A stretch of DNA of 60,225 bases. Origin: Prevotellaceae bacterium (lineage in GTDB: Bacteria; Bacteroidota; Bacteroidia; Bacteroidales; Bacteroidaceae). Where the stretch lies: assembly GCA_031262085.1 (NCBI GenBank), contig JAISIN010000044.1, forward strand, positions 1-60,225, given 5' to 3'. Of this stretch, positions 18,057 through 29,022 are shown piece by piece. Below the pieces are notes generated by a model. It was not told the DNA's origin, ran no database searches, and saw nothing but the letters and a program-made list of their open reading frames with translations. The translations under genes were made by a program, and so were the position numbers. Every line of letters starts with the position of its first letter. Position 1 is the stretch's first letter.

Positions 18057-19967
18057 ATGTTGCGCATTAAAAAACTGGATATATTCATTCTGAAGAGTTT
18101 CGGAATGCTCTTTATGGGCACTTTCTTCATCTGCCTTTTTATCTTCATGATGCAGTTTCTGTGGAGATATGTAGAAGATTTGGTGGGGAAGGGTCTAAGT
18201 ATGACCGTATTGGCGAAATTCTTCTTCTATTCGGGATTAACGTTAGTGCCGTTGTCGCTGCCTTTGGCGATATTGCTGGCATCTCTGATCACTTTCGGAA
18301 ATTTTGGCGAACGATTTGAACTGCTGGCGATGAAGGCGGCAGGCATCTCTCTACTCCGTATCATGCGTCCGCTGATGGTGTTTGTCTTGTTTATATGCGG
18401 AATCTCTTTCTATTTTCAAAATGTTATTAGCCCTAAAGCACAGACACAAATGTTGCTGCTGTTAGTATCCATGAAGCAGAAATCACCCGAATTGGATATT
18501 CCCGAAGGGGTATTCTATGACGAAATAAACGGCTATAATTTATACGTAAAGCATAAAAATCGGAAAACGGGCATGCTCTACGATGTGTTGATATACAACC
18601 TTGAAAAAGGATTTGAGAATGCACAGATCATCAAAGCCGATTCGGGACGGTTGGAGATGACTGCCGACAAACAGCACCTCTATCTGCACCTGTATAGCGG
18701 CGAACAATTCGAGAATCTGAGGTCGCAAAACATGAACCAGAGCAATGTGCCTTACCGGCGTGAAACGTTTCGGGAGAAGCATGCCATCATTGCTTTCGAC
18801 TCGGACTTCAATATGGCAGATGAGGGCATTATGAGCAATCAGGCAGATACGAAAGACATACAAATGTTGCAAGCCGACATCGATTCGATGCAGGTTCGTA
18901 GCGACAGCGTGGGACGAGCTTACTTCAACGAAGCCATGCAAGGAGCCTACCGACCGCCCGAACAAAAAGCATCCGATTCGTTGAGAATAGTCGATGCCAA
19001 TTTGAGCGAATACGACGTCGACAGTCTGTATCAGGCAGCTACCCTGTCGCAGAAACAACGCATTATATCTACTGCTGTGAGCAGAGCGGAGAATGTGAGG
19101 AGCGACTGGAATTTCAAGAGCTTTAATCTCTCGTCGACCGATGCCAGTTTGCGACGGCATCGCATTAGCTGGCACAAGAAATTCACTATCTCGCTGTCGT
19201 GTCTCATCTTTTTCTTTATAGGCGCTCCGCTGGGAGGCATCATTCGCAAGGGTGGACTGGGTATGCCGGTGATTGTGTCGGTACTCTTCTTCATTATTTA
19301 TTATATCATCGACCAAACCGGCTATAAGATGGCGCGCGACGGACATTGGATCGTCTGGATGGGCGTGTGGACAAGTACTGCCGTACTTACGCCATTGGGA
19401 GCTTTCCTTACCTATAAGTCGAATAACGATTCGGTGGTGTTCAATTCCGATGCTTACATCAGCCGGTTCAAAGCGTTTGCCGGTATCCGTAGCGTCAGAC
19501 ATCTGGTACACAAGGAGGTAATCATCAACGAACCCGATTATACCCGTCTGCCCGGCGAGCTGCAGGCTCTGTCGGATATCTGTCGCGAGCAGATGGAGAA
19601 ACAACGGCTGAAGCGGCTGCCTAATTACGTGCATTTGTGGCTGTCGGAAGCCGACGATGAAGACATACAGCTTGGCAACTACCAATTAGAAAACATCATT
19701 GAGGAGCTGTCGAACACCCGTTCTCCCCACATACTCAATGCCTTGAACAAATATCCGGTGATTCCGGTCAACGCGCATATCCGCCCGTTCCGTAACCATT
19801 GGTTGAACTTGACTTGCTGTGTGCTGTTACCGGTAGGATTGTTTTTCTATATCCGCATCTGGATATTCCGCCTCCGCCTGTATAAAGATATGGAGCGAAT
19901 CATACAAACCAATCATGAGATCATTACGCTGATTGAAGAAACTCAAAACAGAAAATTAAAAGCATAA
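18057..19967 (+). CDS. LptF/LptG family lipopolysaccharide export permease (large form)
   Basis: The 636-residue protein belongs to the YjgP/YjgQ family, which with LptB extracts LPS from the inner membrane. TM helices lie at about 12-36, 55-80 and 98-120 in the N-terminal half. A periplasmic beta-jellyroll-like part ([18 protein letters not shown]) follows, then TM helices at about 380-460. It is far longer than E. coli LptF (366). An inserted charged segment at about 260-370 and an extra C-terminal part with another TM (about 585-610) account for this. ribBA follows after 4 bp, so they are co-transcribed. Confidence 0.88.
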   Translation: MLRIKKLDIFILKSFGMLFMGTFFICLFIFMMQFLWRYVEDLVGKGLSMTVLAKFFFYSGLTLVPLSLPLAILLASLITFGNFGERFELLAMKAAGISLLRIMRPLMVFVLFICGISFYFQNVISPKAQTQMLLLLVSMKQKSPELDIPEGVFYDEINGYNLYVKHKNRKTGMLYDVLIYNLEKGFENAQIIKADSGRLEMTADKQHLYLHLYSGEQFENLRSQNMNQSNVPYRRETFREKHAIIAFDSDFNMADEGIMSNQADTKDIQMLQADIDSMQVRSDSVGRAYFNEAMQGAYRPPEQKASDSLRIVDANLSEYDVDSLYQAATLSQKQRIISTAVSRAENVRSDWNFKSFNLSSTDASLRRHRISWHKKFTISLSCLIFFFIGAPLGGIIRKGGLGMPVIVSVLFFIIYYIIDQTGYKMARDGHWIVWMGVWTSTAVLTPLGAFLTYKSNNDSVVFNSDAYISRFKAFAGIRSVRHLVHKEVIINEPDYTRLPGELQALSDICREQMEKQRLKRLPNYVHLWLSEADDEDIQLGNYQLENIIEELSNTRSPHILNALNKYPVIPVNAHIRPFRNHWLNLTCCVLLPVGLFFYIRIWIFRLRLYKDMERIIQTNHEIITLIEETQNRKLKA

Positions 19968-19971
19968 GAAT

Positions 19972-21180
19972 ATGGAGAAAATAAGATTGGATACCATCGA
20001 AGAGGCCATTGCCGAGTTTAAGGCAGGCAACTTTGTGATTGTTGTCGACGATGAAGACCGTGAGAACGAGGGCGATCTGATTATTGCCGCCGAACTGATT
20101 ACCCCCGAAAAGGTAAACTTCATGCTGAAACACGCACGCGGACTGCTGTGCGCACCCATTACCCTTTCGCGTTGTAAAGAGTTGGACTTGCCGCATCAGG
20201 TAAGCGATAATACCTCCATATTGGGGACACCCTTCACCGTGACTGTCGACAAGCTCGAAGGCTGCACAACCGGCGTATCGGCTGTCGACCGTGCCGCCAC
20301 CATACGGGCATTGGCAGACTCGGCTTCTACGCCTGCCACCTTTGGCAGACCGGGACACATCAACCCGCTCTATGCGCAAGAAAAAGGTGTGCTCAGACGT
20401 GCCGGACATACCGAAGCCACCATCGACATGGCGCGCATGGCAGGTCTCTATCCCGCCGGTGCATTGATGGAGATTATGAACGAAGACGGCACCATGGCGC
20501 GCTTGCCGGCATTACGCAAGATGGCAGACGAGTATCACTTGAAACTAATCTCCATTCACGACCTGATAGCCTATCGGTTGAAGCAGGAATCTATTGTAGA
20601 AAAAGGTGTAGAAGTAGATATGCCCACCGAATACGGACACTTCCGGCTGATTCCCTTCCGGCAGAAGCTGAATGGGGTAGACCATGTAGCGCTGTTCAAA
20701 GGTACATGGGAACCCGACGAACCGATATTGGTGCGCGTACACTCCTCGTGTGCCACCGGCGATATCTTCGGATCAATGCGTTGCGATTGTGGCGAACAAC
20801 TGCACAAAGCCATGAAGATGATAGACGCCGCAGGCAAAGGAGTGGTGGTGTACCTGAATCAGGAAGGACGAGGCATCGGGTTGATGGACAAGATCGCTGC
20901 CTATCGGTTGCAAGAGAAGGGGATGGATACCATAGAGGCCAACCTGCATCTGGGACATTTGGCAGACGAACGCGACTATGGCGTGGGTGCACAAATCCTG
21001 CGGGAGTTGGGCGTACACAAGATGCGCCTGATGACCAACAATCCCGTCAAACGGGTGGGATTAGAAGCCTACGGACTGCAAATCGTCGAGGTCGTGTCGA
21101 TTGAAACCACCCCCAACGAGTATAACGCACGTTACCTGCACACCAAAAAGGAGCGCATGGGACATACGCTTCATTTTTGA
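19972..21180 (+). CDS. ribBA: Bifunctional DHBP synthase / GTP cyclohydrolase II
   Basis: The fused enzyme starts both branches of riboflavin synthesis. Residues 1-205 are 3,4-dihydroxy-2-butanone-4-phosphate synthase: [12 protein letters not shown] binds metal and substrate, and [16 protein letters not shown] is the RibB signature. Residues 206-402 are GTP cyclohydrolase II, with the zinc site in [20 protein letters not shown] and the catalytic QEGRGIGL motif. The 402-residue length is typical. It is tightly placed between the LptF/G permease gene and an aminotransferase gene 24 bp downstream. Confidence 0.97.
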   Translation: MEKIRLDTIEEAIAEFKAGNFVIVVDDEDRENEGDLIIAAELITPEKVNFMLKHARGLLCAPITLSRCKELDLPHQVSDNTSILGTPFTVTVDKLEGCTTGVSAVDRAATIRALADSASTPATFGRPGHINPLYAQEKGVLRRAGHTEATIDMARMAGLYPAGALMEIMNEDGTMARLPALRKMADEYHLKLISIHDLIAYRLKQESIVEKGVEVDMPTEYGHFRLIPFRQKLNGVDHVALFKGTWEPDEPILVRVHSSCATGDIFGSMRCDCGEQLHKAMKMIDAAGKGVVVYLNQEGRGIGLMDKIAAYRLQEKGMDTIEANLHLGHLADERDYGVGAQILRELGVHKMRLMTNNPVKRVGLEAYGLQIVEVVSIETTPNEYNARYLHTKKERMGHTLHF

Positions 21181-21204
21181 AACTTAAAAATATAAGATAT
21201 ATCT

Positions 21205-22398
21205 ATGAATCAATTATCCGACCGTATTAACAGCTTGTCGCCTTCGGCAACGTTGGCGATGTCGCAAAAAAGCGCCGAACTGAAAGCGCAGGGCATTGAT
21301 GTAATCAATCTGAGTGTGGGAGAACCCGACTTTGATACTCCCGACCATGTAAAAGAGGCTGCCAAGAAAGCCATCGACGAGAACTATTCACGCTATTCGC
21401 CCGTTCCGGGCTATCCGGCTTTGCGAAATGCAATAGTCGATAAATTGAAGCGGGAAAACGGGCTGACATATACCGCTGCACAAATATCGTGTGCCAACGG
21501 CGCCAAGCAGTCGGTATGCAACACCATACTTGTATTGGTCAACCCCGGCGACGAAGTGATTGTGCCTGCCCCCTATTGGGTGAGCTACCCCGAAATGGTG
21601 AAGCTGGCAGAGGGAGTACCTGTTATTGTCTATGCCGGCATAGAGCAAGATTTTAAGATGACGCCCGCCCAATTAGAAGCGAGCATCACCCCCAAGACGA
21701 AAGCCTTGATACTCTGTTCGCCCTCTAACCCTACCGGATCGGTTTACAGTCGCGAAGAGCTGAAGGCACTGGCAGATGTGTTGACGGCTCATCCGCAGAT
21801 AATAGTGATTGCCGACGAGATATACGAACATATCAACTATATGGGTCAGCATCAAAGCATGGCACAGTTTCCCGGCATGCAGGAGCGCACGGTTATCGTG
21901 AACGGTGTCTCCAAGGCGTATGCCATGACCGGTTGGCGCATTGGCTTCATTGCAGCGCCCGAATGGATTGTGAAGGCTTGCAACAAGCTGCAGGGACAGT
22001 ACACCTCCGGTCCGTGCTCGGTATCGCAAAAGGCAGCCGAGGCAGCCTATACCGGCACACAAGAACCGGTAGCCGAGATGCGCAAGGCGTTTGAACGTCG
22101 GCGCAACCTGATCGTGAAGCTTGCCCAAGAGATTCCGGGCATGGAGGTAAACGTGCCGCAAGGAGCCTTCTATCTCTTCCCCAAGTGCAGCGCCTTCTTT
22201 GGCAAGTCTGCCGATGGCTTTGCGGTCAACAACTCCGACGACTTGGCGCTCTATCTGTTGTCGAAAGCTCATGTGGCTTGCGTGGGAGGAGCATCGTTCG
22301 GTGCGCCCGAGTGCATTCGTATGAGCTATGCCACCGGCGATGAGAATATTGTCGAGGCTATCCGTCGCATCAAAGAGGCATTGGCAGCATTGAAGTAG
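21205..22398 (+). CDS. Aspartate aminotransferase (class I PLP enzyme)
   Basis: The 397-residue aminotransferase has INLSVGEPDFDTPDHVKEAA at the N-terminus, the CSPSNPTGSVYSREEL and IADEIYEHINY cofactor regions, and GVSKAYAMTGWRIGF, with the Lys that binds PLP and the phosphate-binding Arg. SFGAPECIRMSYA contains the substrate carboxylate Arg. It fits subgroup Ibeta aspartate transaminases (aspC/aspB type), linking oxaloacetate and glutamate to aspartate. It probably shares the transcript of ribBA, which ends at the strong hairpin downstream. Confidence 0.93.
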   Translation: MNQLSDRINSLSPSATLAMSQKSAELKAQGIDVINLSVGEPDFDTPDHVKEAAKKAIDENYSRYSPVPGYPALRNAIVDKLKRENGLTYTAAQISCANGAKQSVCNTILVLVNPGDEVIVPAPYWVSYPEMVKLAEGVPVIVYAGIEQDFKMTPAQLEASITPKTKALILCSPSNPTGSVYSREELKALADVLTAHPQIIVIADEIYEHINYMGQHQSMAQFPGMQERTVIVNGVSKAYAMTGWRIGFIAAPEWIVKACNKLQGQYTSGPCSVSQKAAEAAYTGTQEPVAEMRKAFERRRNLIVKLAQEIPGMEVNVPQGAFYLFPKCSAFFGKSADGFAVNNSDDLALYLLSKAHVACVGGASFGAPECIRMSYATGDENIVEAIRRIKEALAALK

Positions 22399-22449
22399 AA
22401 CGAATCAGCCTGATGAAATAAAACGAATCAGGCTCGAAAAGAAAAAGGA

Positions 22450-22486
22450 AGAAGCCCGGCTCTCTCTTGAGAGAAGCCGGGCTTCT
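22450..22486. terminator. Bidirectional terminator between the aminotransferase and ferredoxin genes
   Basis: AGAAGCCCGGCT and its near-perfect complement AGCCGGGCTTCT flank an inner TCTC/GAGA helix. A-rich sequence precedes it, giving T residues on the minus strand. It separates two convergent genes. Confidence 0.85.
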
Positions 22487-22510
22487 TGGGTGGTGTGATG
22501 GTGTTACCGA

Positions 22511-22681
22511 TTATTCACCCGGGTGAATAGCTTCGGAAGGACAAGCATCGGCACATGTACCACAATCAGTACAAGCTTCAGGATCAATCACATAGATGTC
22601 GCCTTCGGAGATAGCTCCTACCGGGCATTCATCGATACACGTACCGCATGCGATACAGTCGTCACTAATTACGTAAGCCAT
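22511..22681 (-). CDS. 2x[4Fe-4S] ferredoxin
   Basis: This 56-residue protein contains two complete ferredoxin cluster motifs, CIACGTCIDECPVGAI and CTDCGTCADACPSEAI. Each has the CxxCxxCxxxCP spacing. It starts MAYVISDD at 22681 and ends HPGE at 22511. It is a small soluble electron carrier of the clostridial type, likely serving enzymes such as the pyruvate:ferredoxin oxidoreductase at the right edge. It is transcribed alone toward the shared terminator. Confidence 0.96.
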   Translation of the reverse strand: MAYVISDDCIACGTCIDECPVGAISEGDIYVIDPEACTDCGTCADACPSEAIHPGE

Positions 22682-22822
22682 TGTTTTTAAGATTTAAAAT
22701 ATTAGTAATCATTTTGAGCGTGCAAAAATAACAGTTTTCTTTATTGATTGTTTGTCTTGCACTTATTATTTTGAACTTATTCGCTACATTTGCCCCAACG
22801 TTACACTTTTAATGTAGTAGAT

Positions 22823-24931
22823 ATGGAAAACAGATATTTCGAACGCGATATCAGTTGGCTATCGTTCAACTACCGCGTACTGATGGAGGCTGATGATGAT
22901 ACACTGCCGCTTTACGAACGCATCAACTTCATGGCAATCTATTCGTCCAATCTGGAGGAGTTTTATAAAATTCGGGTAGCCGACCACAGGTCTATTGCCA
23001 CCGGCGCTACGCATAGCGATGACGAATCGGTGCAGGCTGCCGTCGATTTGGTCGACAGTATCAACACGGAGGTAACCCGTCAGTTGGAGGAGCGCATCCG
23101 TATTTACGAGCAAAAACTGTTGCCCGAGTTGCGGCGCAACCACATCGTGTTCTACCAAGACCTGCGCATGGAAACCCTTTTTCATCGCGAGTTCGTGGAG
23201 CAGTTTTTCCTCGAAGAGGTGTTTCCGTTTCTGCAACCCGTACCGGTAACTCGCGATAAAGTGCGATCTTTCCTGCGCGATAACCGTTTGTATCTGGCTG
23301 TGCGTATGCGTCCCAAAGATGCGCCCGCCCCAATGGAGTATTTCGTGATGAAGCAGCCCTACAGCAAGGTGCCCCGTTTCATAGAGCTGCCGCGCGTCAA
23401 GGACGATTACTATCTGATGTATATCGACGACATCATCAAAGCCAACCTCAGTGTGGTCTTCCCCGGTTACGAGATAGATAGCTGTTACTGCATCAAAATC
23501 TCGCGCGATGCCGACATCTTGATAGACGATGCCGCCAATACCACCGAAATTATAGAGATGGTGAAGAGCAAAGTGAAGAAACGCAAGATAGGCGTCGTGT
23601 GTCGGTTTGTGTTCGATCGTGCCATGCCGTCCGACTTTCTGGATTTTCTAATCGACGCCTTCCGGATCGACCGGCACGAGTTAGTGCCGGGCGATAAGCA
23701 TCTCAATCTCGAAGATTTGCGCCTGTTGCCCAACCCCAATCCGCATCTGTCCCCGATGCCCAAGCCCCAACCCATGAAGCTGACGTGCCTGGACGAGGGA
23801 CAATCTATGTTTAATTATATCCGGCAGCGCGACCTGTTGCTGCATTACCCTTATCATTCGTTCGACCATTTCATCCATTTCCTCTATGAAGCAGTGCACG
23901 ATGCTGAAACACGCGAAATCATGGTGACGCAGTATCGCGTGGCAGAGAACTCGGCAGTGATCAACTCGCTCATTGCCGCTGCACAAAATGGCAAGCGGGT
24001 CACCGTGTTTGTGGAGCTGAAAGCCCGCTTCGACGAAGAGAACAATCTCGCCACTGCCGAGATGATGAAGGCTGCCGGCATCAACATTATTTATAGTATT
24101 CCCAAACTAAAGGTACACGCCAAGGTGGCGCTTGTGCTGCGTCGCACCGACGACCGCCACAAGCTGCGCGGCTATGCCTGCATCAGCACCGGCAATTTCA
24201 ATGAGAAAACAGCTACGCTCTATGCCGATGCTACGCTGTTTACCTGCAGTCGCCTTTTGGTGAACGACCTGCATACGCTCTTCCGAACCTTGCAAGGCAA
24301 GCAGAACCCCGAGTTTCATAAGTTGCTTGTAGCCGGATTCAATCTCATCCCCAAACTGAATGCGCTGATCGATGTGGAGATAGAGTTGGCAAAAAGAGGT
24401 AAGAAAGGTCGCATCATTCTCAAAATGAATGCCCTGCAAGATCATGCCATGATAGACCGTCTCTACGAAGCTTCCGAAGCCGGCGTGCAGATAGATCTCA
24501 TTGTGCGCGGCATCTGCTGTCTGGTCCCCGGACAGTCGTTCAGTCGTAATATCCGTGTCACCCGCATTGTCGATACTTTCTTGGAGCACACCCGCATCTG
24601 GTACTTCGGCAATGGTGGTCGACCCAAACTCTTTCTCGGTTCGCCCGACTGGATGCGTCGCAATCTCTATCGCCGCATCGAAGCTGTTACCCCCATCTTC
24701 GACCCGGAGCTACGCAAGGAGCTTATCGACATGCTTAACATTCAACTTGCCGATCGGCGCAAGGCTTGCTTTGTCGACAGTCGACAGCAAAACTGCTGGA
24801 AGTCCGAGCATCCACAAAAGGAAGAGGTTCGGGCGCAATATACGTTCTATGAGTATTTGAAAGAGAAAAACGAAACGAATCATGATCAGGGCAACCGCAT
24901 CAAATCTAATGCGATTAGCATTACGGGCTGA
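22823..24931 (+). CDS. ppk1: Polyphosphate kinase 1
   Basis: PPK1 reversibly polymerises the gamma-phosphate of ATP into polyphosphate. The 702-residue protein starts MENRYFERDISWLSFN. It has the VTQYRVAENSAVINSL and FVELKARFDEENN segments, the autophosphorylated His region IPKLKVHAKVALVLRR, and the STGNFNEKTATLYAD motif. HTRIWYFGNGGRPKLFLGSPDWM completes the catalytic C-terminal domain. The start is 22823 rather than 22790. The C-terminal tail runs over the earliest possible start of miaA, so the two genes may overlap and are probably one transcript. A TACATTTG element lies at 22785-22792. Confidence 0.97.
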   Translation: MENRYFERDISWLSFNYRVLMEADDDTLPLYERINFMAIYSSNLEEFYKIRVADHRSIATGATHSDDESVQAAVDLVDSINTEVTRQLEERIRIYEQKLLPELRRNHIVFYQDLRMETLFHREFVEQFFLEEVFPFLQPVPVTRDKVRSFLRDNRLYLAVRMRPKDAPAPMEYFVMKQPYSKVPRFIELPRVKDDYYLMYIDDIIKANLSVVFPGYEIDSCYCIKISRDADILIDDAANTTEIIEMVKSKVKKRKIGVVCRFVFDRAMPSDFLDFLIDAFRIDRHELVPGDKHLNLEDLRLLPNPNPHLSPMPKPQPMKLTCLDEGQSMFNYIRQRDLLLHYPYHSFDHFIHFLYEAVHDAETREIMVTQYRVAENSAVINSLIAAAQNGKRVTVFVELKARFDEENNLATAEMMKAAGINIIYSIPKLKVHAKVALVLRRTDDRHKLRGYACISTGNFNEKTATLYADATLFTCSRLLVNDLHTLFRTLQGKQNPEFHKLLVAGFNLIPKLNALIDVEIELAKRGKKGRIILKMNALQDHAMIDRLYEASEAGVQIDLIVRGICCLVPGQSFSRNIRVTRIVDTFLEHTRIWYFGNGGRPKLFLGSPDWMRRNLYRRIEAVTPIFDPELRKELIDMLNIQLADRRKACFVDSRQQNCWKSEHPQKEEVRAQYTFYEYLKEKNETNHDQGNRIKSNAISITG

Positions 24932-24944
24932 ACCAACGGTCGGA

Positions 24945-25898
24945 ATGCATTCACCATTAAAGATCAACGACAGTTGGAGTGGACGGATTAACCTCCTCAC
25001 CCTCCTCGGTCCCACCGCCTCCGGGAAGACCGCCTTTGCCATAGCATTGGCAGACAGGCTCGACGGCGAAATCATCAGCGCCGATTCCCGACAAGTCTAT
25101 CGCGGCATGGACATCGGAACCGGCAAGGATTTGGCAGACTATATCCTGAACGGGCGGCAGATACCCCATCATCTGATAGACATTGCCCAACCCGGCTATA
25201 AATACAATCTCTTTGAATATCAGCGCGACTTTCTGACTGCCTACAACGACATCCGCAGCCGCGACAAGTTACCCATCCTTTGCGGAGGTACCGGTCTCTA
25301 TCTGGAAGCTGTGCTGAAAGGCTACCGGCTATTGCCCGTGCCCGAAAATCCGGAACTGCGTGCCGGTTTGGCAAACCAATCGCTCGAAGAGCTGACCGAG
25401 TTGCTGAAAAAGTACAAAACGCTGCACAACACCACCGACGTAGATACCCCCAAGCGCGCCATCCGTGCCATCGAGATAGAAGAGTACTACCTGCATACAC
25501 CCGTCGACGAACGCGCCTTTCCGACCCTGAACACCCTGATCTTCGGATTGGACATCCATCGCGAACTGCGCCGCGAACGCATCACCCGCCGCTTGAAGCA
25601 GCGGTTGGACGAAGGCATGGTCGACGAGGTGCGCCGACTGCTGGCGCAAGGCATCGCCCCCGACGACCTGATCTACTACGGATTAGAGTATAAATATCTC
25701 ACGCTATACGTCACCGGAAAACTCCGTTACGATGAGATGTTCCGGCAATTGGAAACCGCCATTCATCAGTTTGCCAAACGACAAATGACTTGGTTTCGAG
25801 GCATGGAACGACGCGGATTTACCATCTACTGGATAGATGCCGAACTGCCCGTAGCCGAAAAACTTGCCTTCGTGGCAGAGAAACTTAGCGGAGAATAG
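24945..25898 (+). CDS. miaA: tRNA dimethylallyltransferase
   Basis: MiaA adds a dimethylallyl group to A37 of tRNAs that read UNN codons. The P-loop [20 protein letters not shown], the [18 protein letters not shown] motif and the HHLIDI segment are clear. [12 protein letters not shown] and [12 protein letters not shown] are the conserved C-terminal features. The frame is open from 24882, which would overlap ppk1 by 50 bp. I place the start at 24945 (MHSPLK, 317 residues) because the P-loop follows at the usual distance, but 24882 is not excluded. Confidence 0.93.
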   Translation: MHSPLKINDSWSGRINLLTLLGPTASGKTAFAIALADRLDGEIISADSRQVYRGMDIGTGKDLADYILNGRQIPHHLIDIAQPGYKYNLFEYQRDFLTAYNDIRSRDKLPILCGGTGLYLEAVLKGYRLLPVPENPELRAGLANQSLEELTELLKKYKTLHNTTDVDTPKRAIRAIEIEEYYLHTPVDERAFPTLNTLIFGLDIHRELRRERITRRLKQRLDEGMVDEVRRLLAQGIAPDDLIYYGLEYKYLTLYVTGKLRYDEMFRQLETAIHQFAKRQMTWFRGMERRGFTIYWIDAELPVAEKLAFVAEKLSGE

Positions 25899-25919
25899 AC
25901 GCCTCTTGGCTAAAACAGC

Positions 25920-25927
25920 TAACTTTG
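25920..25927 (+). promoter_or_regulatory. Candidate -7 element (TAACTTTG) for hisS
   Basis: TAACTTTG lies 30 bp before the hisS ATG at 25958 and inside the short gap after miaA. It supports an internal promoter and the downstream start codon. Confidence 0.45.
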
Positions 25928-25957
25928 CGCCCGATTTTTATACAACAGACAAGCATT

Positions 25958-27328
25958 ATGACAGCAAAACCTTCCATTCCGAAAGGAACACGCGACTTTT
26001 CGCCGGTAGAAACAGCGAAACGCAACTATATCTTCAATACCATCCGTAACGTATACCACCTATACGGCTTTCAGCCCATAGAGACGCCGGCTATGGAGAT
26101 GCTCTCTACCCTCATGGGAAAATATGGCGAAGAGGGTGATAAACTCCTGTTCAAAATACAAAACTCGGGCGATTACTTTGCCGGACTGACCGACGAAGAG
26201 CTGCTCAGCCGCAATGCTGCCAAGCTGGCATCGCGGTTTTGCGAGAAGGGTTTGCGCTACGACCTCACCGTGCCCTTTGCCCGCTACGTGGTGATGCACC
26301 GCGACGAAATCACCTTCCCCTTTAAACGCTACCAGATACAACCCGTGTGGCGTGCCGACCGCCCGCAAAAAGGGCGTTATCGCGAGTTCTATCAATGCGA
26401 TGCCGACGTGGTGGGAAGCAATTCACTACTCAACGAAGTTGAACTGATGCAGATTGTCGATACCGTCTTCCAACGCTTCGGTATCCGTGTCTGTATCAAG
26501 ATCAATAATCGGAAGATTCTGACCGGCATTGCCGAGATTATAGGCGAAGCCGACAAAATAGTCGACATCACCGTAGCTATCGACAAGTTTGATAAGATAG
26601 GATTGGAGCATGTCAACGCCGAGCTGCGCGAAAAAGGCATCAGCGAAGAGGCGGTTGCCCGACTGCAACCCATCATCTTGCTCCGTGGCAGCAACGACGA
26701 GAAACTTGCCACCCTGCGTACCGTGCTTGCCGACAGCGAAACCGGATTGAAGGGCGTCGAAGAGAGCGCTTTTATCCTGAGCACACTAAGTACGCTCGGC
26801 TTGCAAAACGAATGGGAACTCGACTTGACGCTGGCGCGCGGACTGAATTACTACACCGGAGCCATCTTCGAGGTTAAAGCCCTTGATGTGCCGATGGGCA
26901 GCATCACCGGCGGCGGACGCTACGACAACCTGACCGGCGTGTTCGGCATGCCCGGCGTGTCGGGCGTAGGCATCTCTTTTGGCGCCGACCGCATCTTTGA
27001 CGTGCTCAATACGCTCGACCTCTATCCCAAGGAGGCAACCGGCAGTACGCAACTGCTGTTCATCAACTTCGGCGAACGCGAAGCGGCTTTCTCTATGCAG
27101 GTGTTGAGGCAAGTACGTGTCGCCGGTATCTGTGCCGAACTCTTCCCCGATGCTGCCAAGGTGAAGAAACAGATGAGCTATGCCAATGCCAAGCAGATTC
27201 CGTTCGTTGCCATCGTGGGCGAGAACGAAATGAGCACAGGCAAGGTGACGCTGAAGAATATGGTGACAGGCGAGCAACAACTCGTGACGGCAGAAGAGCT
27301 GGTACGCCGGCTACCAGCCAATCTGTGA
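25958..27328 (+). CDS. hisS: Histidyl-tRNA synthetase
   Basis: The class II synthetase charges tRNA-His. The 456-residue protein begins [18 protein letters not shown]. Motif 2 is visible as [29 protein letters not shown]. The histidine-specific motifs are [14 protein letters not shown] (HisA-type) and [16 protein letters not shown]. Motif 3 is in [11 protein letters not shown]. The C-terminal anticodon-binding domain covers about 360-456. The frame is open from 25925 but homology starts at 25958. Its 3' end overlaps the convergent peptidase gene by 18 bp. Confidence 0.97.
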   Translation: MTAKPSIPKGTRDFSPVETAKRNYIFNTIRNVYHLYGFQPIETPAMEMLSTLMGKYGEEGDKLLFKIQNSGDYFAGLTDEELLSRNAAKLASRFCEKGLRYDLTVPFARYVVMHRDEITFPFKRYQIQPVWRADRPQKGRYREFYQCDADVVGSNSLLNEVELMQIVDTVFQRFGIRVCIKINNRKILTGIAEIIGEADKIVDITVAIDKFDKIGLEHVNAELREKGISEEAVARLQPIILLRGSNDEKLATLRTVLADSETGLKGVEESAFILSTLSTLGLQNEWELDLTLARGLNYYTGAIFEVKALDVPMGSITGGGRYDNLTGVFGMPGVSGVGISFGADRIFDVLNTLDLYPKEATGSTQLLFINFGEREAAFSMQVLRQVRVAGICAELFPDAAKVKKQMSYANAKQIPFVAIVGENEMSTGKVTLKNMVTGEQQLVTAEELVRRLPANL

Positions 27329-28528
27329 CAATCCGGCTGCTGTGTACCACTCGGTCTGTTGGTAGGCGCGGTCGGCGTTGGTATCCGCCCCCGACGGGAT
27401 GTAGCACGATATGCCGTTGCTCCCTTCCATAGAGAAGAGACCGCCGTAACCGTCGCCGGCAAAGACGGAATAATTCTTACCGGTAGTTGCCCAATAGGTC
27501 ATAGCGTACCACCGACTGGCGTTGTCGGCAGGGAGTATTTGCTGCATCATATCGACTAAATCATAGTAACCCACATGACTCGTGCCCGTTCGTTGGTCGT
27601 AATCGAAAACCGTGGCGCGTAGCGTAGCGGCATCGGCTGTTGCTCCGGTGAGCGAGGTGTAGATGATGTTAGCCAGCGATTCTAAACGGGATGTTTGTAT
27701 CATACAAATCGAAACGCCTCCCGTCCAATGGTCGTTGGTGGTGTCTACGTTGCTGTCGTAGATCAGCGCATAAGGTGTAAAGTAGGCTTTTGCTACATGC
27801 TCCTCCCAAGGTCGCTCAGGGTCGGGGTTCTGGTCGTCGGTGATGAAGAGGGCAGGCACCAACCGGTCGTACATGGCGCCCGGACCGGGTATCTCGGTCG
27901 GCGAGGCAATGTAGTAATCGGTGTAGCTACGCACGGCGTAAGCCACCTCTACCGACGACATAAAGCATGCATCGAAAAGAATAAAGTCGAAGTATGGAGC
28001 AGTAGATAAGACGGCTGTCAGATCGGAGATGTTCATGTAACTGCTCGGGCGGGTCGATTGGTCTTGTCCTACCCAGCGGGTTTCCGGAAGCGGATTGGGT
28101 ATCCACCCGTCGCCGTGCGACCAATAAATCAATCCGTAACTGTCGGCTTTGTAGTCGGGGTTGTCGAAGACGTCGGCAAACACCTCCCGTGTCTCGGTCA
28201 CGCCTACCGAGTTGCGATTCTCACCGTAGGTTTTCACAGATACTTCTGTTACCGTTCCCTTCTTGTTTTGCAGTTCGATCAGACGGGGCGATGAGCCGGT
28301 GTCGATATAGATCAGCAGATGCGCTCCCGAGTTGGTCACAGATGCAAAACCTTCTTTCATCTCTTTCAGGTCGGAGTTGGCAAAAGGCGACAAAGAGTTG
28401 TCGGCTGCAACATATACCAATACGGTACGTGTGGGTTGCGGGGTAGCCGGCTCGTCTTCTTTATGCTTACAACTTGCGATCAACAGGAAAATAGGTAAAG
28501 CTATTCCCATCTTAATAAAATGTTTCAT
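27311..28528 (-). CDS. Clostripain family (C11) cysteine peptidase lipoprotein
   Basis: The 405-residue protein has a lipoprotein signal with lipobox LIASC (Cys20), so it should be anchored in the envelope or on the cell surface. The C11 catalytic dyad is clear: His138 in [12 protein letters not shown] and Cys188 in [16 protein letters not shown]. Clostripain-like peptidases cut after Arg or Lys and often self-activate. In gut Bacteroides such enzymes (fragipain) activate toxins. It is followed on the same strand by no close gene and overlaps hisS convergently. Confidence 0.92.
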   Translation of the reverse strand: MKHFIKMGIALPIFLLIASCKHKEDEPATPQPTRTVLVYVAADNSLSPFANSDLKEMKEGFASVTNSGAHLLIYIDTGSSPRLIELQNKKGTVTEVSVKTYGENRNSVGVTETREVFADVFDNPDYKADSYGLIYWSHGDGWIPNPLPETRWVGQDQSTRPSSYMNISDLTAVLSTAPYFDFILFDACFMSSVEVAYAVRSYTDYYIASPTEIPGPGAMYDRLVPALFITDDQNPDPERPWEEHVAKAYFTPYALIYDSNVDTTNDHWTGGVSICMIQTSRLESLANIIYTSLTGATADAATLRATVFDYDQRTGTSHVGYYDLVDMMQQILPADNASRWYAMTYWATTGKNYSVFAGDGYGGLFSMEGSNGISCYIPSGADTNADRAYQQTEWYTAAGLSQIGW

Positions 28529-28573
28529 ACTGAACGTTTTTACTTTGATTGATAACTTGGTTACTCGATCGTT

Positions 28574-28984
28574 CTACTCTTCCGGTTTCGTGAACTTAAA
28601 GTCGTTCGAGGGTATCATGATGATTACGTTGTCTTTGTTCTTCTTCAGTTTGTTTTGCAGCTTATTCAGATCTTTGGTCAGTGTCTCTTTCTTTTTGGAG
28701 AAAGAGATTGTACACGTGTAGTCGGCAGCACGCCATTTGTTTTCCAAATAGTTTTTCAACTGATAGGGATAGAGATTGCGTTGGGGGAGAAAGCCGTCTT
28801 TATCGAGCTTGGCGCTGTCTAATACTTGTATCTCGGTGATGTAAACCACCGTATCTCTGAATGACGTAGCTACGCCATAAGCGTATACCACCTGTTCTTT
28901 GTCTTTGTCCTTCTTGATAAAGGAGAAAGCCGATGCCACCATAAATACGAGTATAAGGGTGGCGAATATGTTTATATATCTCAT
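28574..28984 (-). CDS. Hypothetical exported or membrane-anchored protein
   Basis: The 136-residue protein begins MRYINIFATLILVFMVASAFSF, a signal peptide or membrane anchor, followed by a charged domain with FRDTVVYITEIQVLDSAKL and a Lys-rich C-terminal half (KKKETLTKDLNKLQNKLKKNKDNV). I do not recognise the family. The start is 28984, since the frame upstream to 29026 adds no signal. It lies 38 bp after the GH20 gene and before the clostripain gene on the same strand, so the three may form one transcript. Confidence 0.75.
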   Translation of the reverse strand: MRYINIFATLILVFMVASAFSFIKKDKDKEQVVYAYGVATSFRDTVVYITEIQVLDSAKLDKDGFLPQRNLYPYQLKNYLENKWRAADYTCTISFSKKKETLTKDLNKLQNKLKKNKDNVIIMIPSNDFKFTKPEE

Positions 28985-29022
28985 AATAAAGTTATTTGGG
29001 CGGCAAAGATACTCAATATTAA

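Noticed and set aside
18540..19685. Long open frame antisense to the LptF/G gene
   Set aside because: Shadow of the real gene, no domain signature.
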